This document shows positions 58,005-64,000 of a stretch of DNA of 64,000 bases, piece by piece (position 1 is the first letter of the stretch; each line of letters opens with the position of its first letter). The translations under genes were made by a program, and so were the position numbers. The stretch is from Xylophilus ampelinus (GTDB lineage Bacteria > Pseudomonadota > Gammaproteobacteria > Burkholderiales > Burkholderiaceae_C): contig NZ_QJTC01000004.1 in assembly GCF_003217575.1 (NCBI RefSeq), positions 124,001 to 188,000 on the forward strand. The letters run 5' to 3'. The notes beneath the pieces are model-generated. The model was not told where the DNA came from, did no database searches, and saw only the letters and a program-made list of their open reading frames with translations.

Positions 58005-59132
58005 TCAGATCGCGCCGACGCTGCCGGTCACCGGTAGCACGATGCCGGTGATGTAGCCGGCGCAGGCCGGTGCCGCCAGGAACACGTAGGCCGGCGCCAG
58101 CTCTTCCGGCTGGGCGGGGCGGCCCATGTCGGTGTCCTTGCCGAACTTGCGCACGTCGCTCGGCTTCTTGTCGGCCGGGTTCAGCGGCGTCCACACAGGG
58201 CCCGGCGCCACCGCGTTCACCCGGATGCCGCGCGGCAGCAGGTTGGACGCCAGCGCCTTGGTGAACGCATGGATCGCGCCCTTGGTGGCCGAATAGTCCA
58301 GCAGCTGCTTGCTGCCGCGCAGCCCGGTGGTCGAGCCGGTGTTGAGGATGCTGCCGCCGCGCGGCAGGTGCGGCAGCGCGGCCTGCACCATGTGGAAGTA
58401 GCCGTGCACGTTGGTGCGCAGGGTCATGTCGAGCTGCTGCTCGGTGATGTCGGTGATGTCCTCGGCATGCGACTGGAAGGCGGCGTTGTTGACCAGCACG
58501 TCGAGCCGGCCGAAGGCCTTGACCGTCTTCTCCACCGCACGCCTGCAGAACGCGGGCTTGCGCACGTCGCCCGGGATCAGGACGCAGCGCTGTCCTTCGG
58601 CTTCGACCGCGCGGCGGGTGTCCTCGGCGTCCTGGTGCTCGTCGAGGTAGACGATCGCGACGTCGGCCCCCTCGCGGGCGAACAGCACCGCGACCGACCG
58701 GCCGATACCCGAATCGCCCCCGGTGACGAGGGCCGCCATGCCGCCGAGCTTGTGGCTGCCGGCGTAGTCGGGCGCGTCGTAGCGGGGGCGCAGCGCCATG
58801 CTCCGCTCCAGGCCCGGCTTGGCGAGGCGACGGTTGGGCAGCGGCGTCTCGGGCTGGCGGCGGGCGCCGGCCTGCACCGGTTTCTTGGGCGCCGCGCCGG
58901 CGCGGGCGTCGCGGGCGGTCTGGGCACGCTGGATCGCGCGCTGGATGGTGGCGGTGCCGGTGACTGCCGCGCGGGACGATGCGGCGGCGGTCTTGCGGGC
59001 CGGCGTGGCGCGGGCAGCGGCCTTGCCGGCCGGGGCCGTGCGGGAAGGGGTGGAAGCGCCGTTGCGGGTACTGGAGCGGGAAGTCGGCACGTTGGAGAGG
59101 GCTGCACGGGCCAGCCGCGGAGGCGGCGGCAC
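58005..59132 (-). CDS. Short-chain dehydrogenase with a basic H1-like N-terminal tail
   Basis: NAD(P)-dependent oxidoreductase of up to 375 residues. The SDR core starts near residue 110: ALVTGGDSGIGRSVA (TGxxxGIG), VLVNNAAFQ (NNAA), tyrosine and lysine of the active site in YSATKGAIHAF, and the serine in STTGLRG. It is closest to the YghA/GsiB-type stress SDRs. The first ~100 residues are Ala/Arg/Lys/Pro-rich (GKAAARATPARKTAAASSRA), like histone H1 tails, and look disordered. A later Met (before ALRPRYDAPD) could be the true start; I cannot decide. Confidence 0.85.
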   Translation of the reverse strand: MPPPPRLARAALSNVPTSRSSTRNGASTPSRTAPAGKAAARATPARKTAAASSRAAVTGTATIQRAIQRAQTARDARAGAAPKKPVQAGARRQPETPLPNRRLAKPGLERSMALRPRYDAPDYAGSHKLGGMAALVTGGDSGIGRSVAVLFAREGADVAIVYLDEHQDAEDTRRAVEAEGQRCVLIPGDVRKPAFCRRAVEKTVKAFGRLDVLVNNAAFQSHAEDITDITEQQLDMTLRTNVHGYFHMVQAALPHLPRGGSILNTGSTTGLRGSKQLLDYSATKGAIHAFTKALASNLLPRGIRVNAVAPGPVWTPLNPADKKPSDVRKFGKDTDMGRPAQPEELAPAYVFLAAPACAGYITGIVLPVTGSVGAI

Positions 59133-59255
59133 CCGGTCCCGGTGCGGTCCATGCTAGGGACAGCTCCGGCGGGCGGTGTAACAGGGCTCCCGGCGGCCCA
59201 GATCGGGGGGCAAAACCCCACACGGCAATGCCCTCGGTTCTAGGGTAACTGCCTG

Positions 59256-59283
59256 TTGCATTTGCAAAACCCGTGGCTATGAT
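59256..59283 (+). promoter_or_regulatory. Candidate sigma-70 promoter of the Bug receptor gene
   Basis: TTGCAT (-35), a 16-base spacer, then TATGAT (-10), placing the start of transcription near 59290, about 20 bases before ATG 59312. Confidence 0.55.
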
Positions 59284-59311
59284 CGCTCGTTATTTGATAG
59301 GAAGACCGCTC

Positions 59312-60298
59312 ATGCACAAACTGCTTTCTCTCGCCGTACTGGCAGCGGCCGCGCTCGGCGCCATCGGCGTACAGGCCCAGGATTTCCCCGCCGGCACGCC
59401 GGTGACGATCGTGGTGCCGTTCGCCGCGGGCGGCCCGACCGACCGGGTGGCGCGCGATCTGGCCGAAGCACTGCGCAAGCCCCTGGGCGGTGTGAGCGTG
59501 ATCATCGAGAACGCCGCCGGTGCCGGCAGCACCATCGGCACCGCCAAGGTGGCCCGCGCCAATCCGGATGGCTACACCCTGCTGCTCAACCATATCGGCA
59601 TGGCCACGATGCCCGGCCTCTACCGCAAGCTGCCGTTCAAGGTGGAGACCGATTTCGAATACCTCGGCATCGTCAACGACGTGCCGATGACCCTGATAGC
59701 CAAGCCCGCTCTGCCGGCCAACACGTACAAGGAACTGACCGGCTGGATCGCCGAGAACAAGGGCAAGATCAACCTGGGCAACGCGGGCGTCGGCTCGGCC
59801 TCGCACCTGTGCGGCCTGCTGTTCCAGAGCGCCACCAAGGTCGAGATGACGCCCGTGCCGTACAAGGGCACCGCGCCGGCCATCGCCGACCTGATCGGCG
59901 GCCAGATCGATCTGCTCTGCGACCAGACGACCAACACCACCTCGCAGATCGAGGCCAAGAAGGTCAAGGCCTATGCGGTCACCACCGACAAGCGCCTGAC
60001 CACGCCCGCCCTGAAGGACCTGCCGACACTCGCCGAGTCGGGCCTGAAGGATTTCCAGGTCACGATCTGGCACGGCCTGTACGCCCCCAGGGGCACGCCG
60101 GCCCCGGTGCTGAAGAAAATCAACGACGCACTCAAGGTCGCGCTGAAGGACCCGGAATTCGTCAAGAAGGAAGAAGGCCTGGGCGCCGTGATCGCCAACG
60201 ACAAGCGGGTGGAACCTGCCGGCCACAAAAAGTTCGTCGCGGCCGAGATCGCCAAGTGGACCCCGATCATCCAGAACGCGGGCGTCTACGCCGACTGA
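59312..60298 (+). CDS. Bug-family (TctC) periplasmic binding protein
   Basis: 328 residues with a signal peptide (LSLAVLAAAALGAIGVQAQ). Family blocks are TIVVPFAAGGPTDRVARDLA, VIIENAAGAGSTIGTAKVA, PDGYTLLLN and the end (FVAAEIAKWTPIIQNAG). Bug receptors are greatly expanded in betaproteobacteria and bind carboxylates or amino acids for tripartite or unknown transport; the ligand here is unknown and no TctAB is adjacent. ATG 59312 was chosen over 59273 because it begins the signal peptide; AGGAAG lies upstream. A terminator follows. Confidence 0.93.
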   Translation: MHKLLSLAVLAAAALGAIGVQAQDFPAGTPVTIVVPFAAGGPTDRVARDLAEALRKPLGGVSVIIENAAGAGSTIGTAKVARANPDGYTLLLNHIGMATMPGLYRKLPFKVETDFEYLGIVNDVPMTLIAKPALPANTYKELTGWIAENKGKINLGNAGVGSASHLCGLLFQSATKVEMTPVPYKGTAPAIADLIGGQIDLLCDQTTNTTSQIEAKKVKAYAVTTDKRLTTPALKDLPTLAESGLKDFQVTIWHGLYAPRGTPAPVLKKINDALKVALKDPEFVKKEEGLGAVIANDKRVEPAGHKKFVAAEIAKWTPIIQNAGVYAD

Positions 60299-60318
60299 GT
60301 GTTTCCGCCCGCAGCGCG

Positions 60319-60355
60319 AAGCCGCCGTGGCCCACCCGGGCCCGGCGGCTTTTTT
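60319..60355 (+). terminator. Rho-independent terminator after the Bug receptor gene
   Basis: AAGCCGCC pairs with GGCGGCTT around a GC-rich loop and runs into a six-T tail. Confidence 0.88.
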
Positions 60356-60375
60356 CAGTGCGCGGTCCGCGCGGC

Positions 60376-60412
60376 CGGCGCCGCATGCCGGCTGCAGCCA
60401 CTTTTCATCCGG
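60376..60412 (+). repeat. Short dispersed repeat, partial copy 10
   Basis: Only the second half is present: GCCGCATGCCGGCTGCAGCC and ACTTTTCAT. It ends where MITEs are inserted in copies 3 and 6, but no MITE is present and TTTA is replaced by CCGG. Confidence 0.5.
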
Positions 60413-60421
60413 GAATCGGGC

Positions 60422-60745
60422 TCAGACGCCCCAGACCACGTCCTTGCCTTCGGCCGCGCTGCGCTTGAGCATGTCGATGAAGGGCGCTGTGCGCTGGCGC
60501 AGGGTGACGCTGTGGGCGCCGTGCGCATGGTGGCCTGCGCCGTCGGCGTTCTCGTCGGCCACCTGCTGGGGCTGCTCTTCGTCGTGGCGCACCGCGGCCT
60601 CGAGGGCGACGACGGCGCCGGGGATCTGGGCGACGGTGATGATGCCCTGGTGGGCCGGCTCCTTGCCGATCAGCTTGAGCATCTGCTGGGCACTGGCTTC
60701 GAGCAGGATGACTTCGGCGGTGGCTTGGGATTTGAACTTGAACAT
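60422..60745 (-). CDS. DUF1840 protein
   Basis: 107 residues, starting MFKFKSQATAEVILLEASAQ and continuing with QMLKLIGKEPAHQGIIT and the C-terminal FIDMLKRSAAEGKDVVWGV, which are characteristic of DUF1840, a small conserved family of betaproteobacteria. The middle contains a His-rich loop (GAGHHAHGAH). Function unknown. Confidence 0.9.
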   Translation of the reverse strand: MFKFKSQATAEVILLEASAQQMLKLIGKEPAHQGIITVAQIPGAVVALEAAVRHDEEQPQQVADENADGAGHHAHGAHSVTLRQRTAPFIDMLKRSAAEGKDVVWGV

Positions 60746-60959
60746 GGTGTCGTCTTTTTGGGCTGATGTGAGGTCGCGCCACCGGGGCGTCTGCGGATTG
60801 TGCCGCGTGCGGCGCGGCCGACTGCAACTGTCCGTCAGGCCGCGCTGCGGCCGGCCTGCGTAGAGCACGGCACGAACCGTCGCAGCCGAGACACCGATAC
60901 CGGTGCTCACCCGACCGGGCGGCGGCGCGCCTACACTCCCGGGCGTTCGCGGGTTTCCG

Positions 60960-60998
<39 letters not shown>

Positions 60999-61011
60999 TT
61001 CCGATCGTCGC

Positions 61012-62199
61012 ATGCCCGTCGCCCGCCCTTCCGCCCTCCTCCACCGGCCCGCCGCCCTGCGTATCGCCGCCGCCTCGCTGGCCGCCGTGCTGCTCGCCGG
61101 CTGCGCCCATACCCGAGACACCACCGGCTACTACTGGGACGCGGTGACCGGCCACCTGCGGGTGATGCAGGCCGCGCGCCCGATCGACCAGTGGCTGGCC
61201 GAGCCCGCCGCGCCGCCCGCGCTGAAGGAGCGGCTGCAGCTGGCGCAGCGGATCCGCGCCTTCGCCTCGCGCGCGCTCGGCCTGCCCGACAACGCCAGCT
61301 ACCGCCGCTATGCCGACCTGAAGCGCGCCGCGGTGATCTGGAACGTGGTGGCCGCGCCCGAACTCTCGCTGGAGCTGCACACCTGGTGCTTCCCGGTGGC
61401 GGGCTGCGTCGGCTACCGCGGCTACTATGCCGAAGCCCAGGCGCAAGCCGAGGCCGCCCGCCTGCGGGCCGACGGACTGGAGACCGTCGTCTACGGCGTC
61501 CCGGCCTATTCCACGCTGGGCTGGATGAACTGGCTGGGCGGCGATCCGCTGCTCAACACCTTCATCGGCTACCCCGAGGGCGAACTGGCCCGCATCGTCT
61601 TCCACGAGTTGGCCCACCAGGTCGTCTATGTGCGGGACGACACCAGCTTCAACGAATCCTTCGCGACCGCGGTGGAACGCCTGGGCCAGCAGCGCTGGCT
61701 GGCGACCGAGGCCTCGGAGGCCGCCCGGCAGGACTACGCCCGCTTCGAGGGCCGCCGCCGCGATTTCCGCACCCTGGTGCAAACCACCCGCGACCGGCTG
61801 CGGGCGATCTACCAGACCCGGCCCGCCGACGGTGCAGCGGACGAGCGGCCGGCGCAGAAGGCCGCCGCGCTGGCCGAGTTCCGCAGCGCCTACGCCGCGC
61901 TGCGCGCCGGCTGGGGCGGCGACGCGGCGCAGGTTTCCGGTTACGACGCCTGGGTGGCGCGGGCCAACAATGCGGCTTTCGGTGCGCAGGCGGCCTACGA
62001 CGAGCTGGTGCCGGGCTTCGAGGCGATCTTCGCCCGCGAGGCCCGCGCCCCCGGCGATCCGTGGCCCCGCTTCTACGCCGAGGTGCGCCGCCTGGCCGCG
62101 CTGCCGCGGGCCGAGCGTCGGGCCGCACTGGCCGAGGCCGCCGGCAGCGGCGCCGCGAGCACCGCTTTTTCTGACCACCTACCGGGAGCCCGTTCGTGA
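61012..62199 (+). CDS. Zinc aminopeptidase lipoprotein (PF10023 type)
   Basis: 395 residues. A lipoprotein signal (SLAAVLLAGCAH) anchors it in the membrane. The middle has the zinc motif FHELAHQVVYV (HExxH) and the third ligand region NESFATAVE, typical of the DUF2265/PF10023 'Aminopep' family; the substrate is unknown. TSLGWMNWLGGDPLL-type text (YSTLGWMNWLGGDP) is also conserved. Five tandem heptamers precede the start. The stop overlaps the start of the next gene. Confidence 0.88.
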   Translation: MPVARPSALLHRPAALRIAAASLAAVLLAGCAHTRDTTGYYWDAVTGHLRVMQAARPIDQWLAEPAAPPALKERLQLAQRIRAFASRALGLPDNASYRRYADLKRAAVIWNVVAAPELSLELHTWCFPVAGCVGYRGYYAEAQAQAEAARLRADGLETVVYGVPAYSTLGWMNWLGGDPLLNTFIGYPEGELARIVFHELAHQVVYVRDDTSFNESFATAVERLGQQRWLATEASEAARQDYARFEGRRRDFRTLVQTTRDRLRAIYQTRPADGAADERPAQKAAALAEFRSAYAALRAGWGGDAAQVSGYDAWVARANNAAFGAQAAYDELVPGFEAIFAREARAPGDPWPRFYAEVRRLAALPRAERRAALAEAAGSGAASTAFSDHLPGARS

Positions 62200-62543
62200 C
62201 CGATCTCAATCTTCGACGTGACCATGCCCTGGGCCAGGCGGCCGCGCGGCGCGTAGCGCGCCACTGGGCCGAGCGCATGGTCGAGCGCTACGGCATGGAA
62301 TGCCGATACGAGGAATCGGCCGTAGCCGACGAGGCCGACGTGCTGCACTTCACCGGCAGCGGGGTGACCGGCACCCTGGAGGTGGCGCCCGAGAGCTTCG
62401 AGCTCGACGCCAAGCTCGGGCTGCTGCTGAGCGTGTTCCACGACCGCATCGCCGAGGAGGCGCGCAAGGCGCTGGATGCGATGGCGGTGGACGGCCTGCC
62501 GCTCGCGGCGGCCGCGGCGGAGCCGTTGCCGCCCGCGGCCTGA
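62196..62543 (+). CDS. Polyhydroxyalkanoate granule-associated protein (PHA_gran_rgn)
   Basis: 115 residues from a GTG start that overlaps the peptidase stop (GTGA). Blocks [20 protein letters not shown] and LHFTGSGVTGTLEVAPESFE match the PF09650 family linked to PHA granules. The start of the family usually is M-x-L-x-R-HxL. No other PHA genes are near. Confidence 0.85.
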   Translation: MTDLNLRRDHALGQAAARRVARHWAERMVERYGMECRYEESAVADEADVLHFTGSGVTGTLEVAPESFELDAKLGLLLSVFHDRIAEEARKALDAMAVDGLPLAAAAAEPLPPAA

Positions 62544-62574
62544 GAGAACGGCGGCGCCGCGTACACCGCGCAGG

Positions 62575-62829
62575 CTACTCCAGCGAGGCGATCAGATCGA
62601 TGTACTGCTGGCGCGCCGCGTCGCCGGCGGTGCCCTCGAGCCTGGTCCAGGCGTCCCATTTGGCGCGGGCGACCACGTCGCTGAAACTCGGCCGCTTCTC
62701 GACGTTGTCGCCCTGCGTCGCCTGCTTGTAGAGCGCGTATATCTTCAGCAGCGTGGGGTTGTCGGGCCGCTCGGCCAGGTTCTTGGAGCGGGCGACGGCT
62801 GCGTCGAAATCGGCGATCAGATCGGGCAT
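62575..62829 (-). CDS. Acyl-CoA-binding protein
   Basis: 84 residues forming the four-helix ACBP fold that carries long-chain acyl-CoA esters. The signature (NPTLLKIYALYKQATQGD, then KWDAWTRLEG) is clear, with the conserved lysine and tyrosine contacts. ACBP is common in eukaryotes and scattered among bacteria, including Comamonadaceae. It stands alone, convergent with the PHA gene. Confidence 0.93.
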   Translation of the reverse strand: MPDLIADFDAAVARSKNLAERPDNPTLLKIYALYKQATQGDNVEKRPSFSDVVARAKWDAWTRLEGTAGDAARQQYIDLIASLE

Positions 62830-62933
62830 GTGCGGTGGTCGAGGGCGGGAGGAACGCGCATCTTACGGTGGCGGCGCACCGGGTTTGCACGCAGTGCCCG
62901 AGCCCCTGGCCCGGCGGCGCGCCGGATGATTTT

Positions 62934-62995
62934 GCTATTAAATATATAGCTACAGGTCGATGCTCTGTAATGGCTGCGGCTACTTTTTATCGCTT
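62934..62995 (+). repeat. Short dispersed repeat, copy 11
   Basis: GCTATTAAATATATAGC, TACAGGTCG, a variable middle, GGCTGCGGCTACTTTTTATCGC. Its right end runs into the 3' end of the M20 gene and encodes the last residues and stop on the minus strand. Confidence 0.75.
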
Positions 62996-64000
62996 TTCTG
63001 AATCGGCGACGGCGTGGAGAACCACTTCTGCACCAGTCGCACCCAGCAGCGCGCCCCGATCGGGATCAGCGCATCGTTGAAGTCGTAGCTCGGGTTGTGC
63101 AGCATGCAGGGACCCATGCCGTGGCCCTCGTCGCGGTGGCTGCCGTCGCCGTTCGAGAGGAAGGCGTAGGCGCCGGGCCGCGCCCGCAGCATGTACGAGA
63201 AATCCTCCGCGCCCATCGTAGGCTCCTGCTCCTGCAGCCGGTCGGGACCGACCACCTCGGCCACCACGTCGCGCAGGAAGTCGGCCGCGGCCGCGTCGTT
63301 GACCGTCGGCGGATAGTTGCGGTCGAAGACGAACTCGCACCGCGCGTCGAACGCGGCGCAGGTGTGCTCGGCCACGGTGCGCATGCGGGCCTCCAGCAGA
63401 TCGAGCACCTCCAGGCTGAAGGTGCGCACCGTGCCCTCCAGCACGCAGCTGTCGGGCACGATGTTGGTGGCATCGCCGGCGTGAATCATCGTGACAGAGA
63501 TCACGCCCGCATCCAGCGGCTTCTTGTTGCGGCTGACGATGTTCTGGAAGGCCTGCACCATCTGGCAGGCGATCGGCACCGGGTCGATGCCGAGGTGCGG
63601 CATCGCCGCGTGCGAGCCCTTGCCGCGGACGGTGATCCTGAACTCGTTGGACGATGCCATCACCGGCCCGCTGCTGACCGCCATGTGGCCCGTCGCCATG
63701 CCCGGCCAGTTGTGCAGGCCGAACACCGCCTCGGCCGGAAACTTCTCGAACAGGCCTTCTTCCACCATCACCCGGGCGCCGCCGCCGCCCTCCTCCGCCG
63801 GCTGGAAGACCAAATACAGCGTGCCGTCGAAGTCACGGTGCGCGGCCAGGTACTGGGCCGTGGCCAGCAGGATCGCGGTGTGGCCGTCGTGGCCACAGGC
63901 GTGCATCCGGCCCGGGTGGCGGCTCGCGTGGGCGAAGGTGTTGAACTCCTGCAGCGGCAGCGCGTCCATGTCTGCGCGCAGGGCCAGGGTGCGGCTGCTG
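62980..64000 (-). CDS. M20 family amidohydrolase (hippurate hydrolase-like), 5' end cut by window
   Basis: Metal-dependent amidohydrolase; 340 residues are seen and the N-terminus lies beyond base 64000. Motifs in order: LALRADMDALPLQE (metal aspartate), MHACGHDGHTA, FQPAEEGGGGA (catalytic EE), GLHNWPG and TMGAEDFSYML. This is the AmhX/HipO (aminoacylase) subgroup that cleaves N-acyl amino acids, hippurate or indole-acetyl amino acids; the exact substrate is unknown. The final residues (QKSDKK) and stop are encoded by a dispersed repeat. Confidence 0.93.
   Translation of the reverse strand, partial: SSRTLALRADMDALPLQEFNTFAHASRHPGRMHACGHDGHTAILLATAQYLAAHRDFDGTLYLVFQPAEEGGGGARVMVEEGLFEKFPAEAVFGLHNWPGMATGHMAVSSGPVMASSNEFRITVRGKGSHAAMPHLGIDPVPIACQMVQAFQNIVSRNKKPLDAGVISVTMIHAGDATNIVPDSCVLEGTVRTFSLEVLDLLEARMRTVAEHTCAAFDARCEFVFDRNYPPTVNDAAAADFLRDVVAEVVGPDRLQEQEPTMGAEDFSYMLRARPGAYAFLSNGDGSHRDEGHGMGPCMLHNPSYDFNDALIPIGARCWVRLVQKWFSTPSPIQKSDKK

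Overview
The window is very GC-rich and densely coded, and looks like a chromosomal segment of a Comamonadaceae-type betaproteobacterium (Variovorax / Acidovorax / Xylophilus-like). The evidence is the gltIJKL operon, a Bug-family receptor, DUF1840, DUF3717/DUF1289 and a PHA-granule protein, together with short dispersed repeats of the form GCTAT-(AT-rich)-ATAGC and 'CCCCCAGGCTTCGCAC'. I saw no rRNA, tRNA, CRISPR array, prophage or complete insertion sequence. A secreted pectin lyase and a possible secreted effector hint at a plant-associated life, but that is inference.

Layout. 1-4381: glutamate/aspartate ABC transporter (gltIJKL, minus strand) with a LysR regulator upstream. 4560-10878: soluble lytic transglycosylase, 5-formyl-THF cyclo-ligase, a 7TM-DISM GGDEF diguanylate cyclase, a gutted glutathione S-transferase, and cca. 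11055-16359: a signalling block made of a two-domain KaiC-like ATPase directly followed by a hybrid histidine kinase, then a chemoreceptor. 16375-16915: decayed ArgC and LysR fragments. 16920-23983: a TetR-controlled RND efflux operon (regulator, outer-membrane factor, adaptor, pump) with a clear palindromic operator. 24289-28445: a degenerate HD-GYP-like protein, an effector-like protein, a ferritin-like protein and a glutathione peroxidase. 29045-33160: GST, purB, yaeQ, two small zinc-binding proteins, and a yybP-ykoY (manganese) riboswitch. 33161-38541: TerC-family membrane protein with a small partner, a small membrane protein, BepA-like metalloprotease, moaC, ruvB. 38779-42280: toxin-antitoxin pair with a damaged toxin, a secreted serine protease, ruvA. 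42638-47852: htpG, a ModA-like binding protein, pectin lyase, a pseudouridine synthase. 48036-56504: complete kdp potassium-uptake operon (tiny upstream ORF, kdpF, A, B, C, D, E). 56719-64000: glutaminase, an SDR with an H1-like tail, a Bug receptor, DUF1840, a lipoprotein peptidase, a PHA-granule protein, an acyl-CoA-binding protein, and an M20 amidohydrolase cut by the window end.

The most distinctive feature is the repeat landscape. Four nearly identical 111-112 bp palindromic elements are each flanked by a 3-bp direct repeat (TTA or TAA), as expected of a non-autonomous transposon (MITE). About eleven copies of a second short repeat occur between genes; one lies inside the coding sequence of the RND adaptor, and two of them end exactly at a MITE insertion. 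A third family of C-rich hairpins follows several genes. Several genes take their stop codon or last codons from these elements.

Two single-base frame breaks stand out: one fuses the reading frames of the efflux outer-membrane factor and adaptor, the other separates the HigB-like toxin from its apparent start. Either could be a real mutation or a sequencing error.
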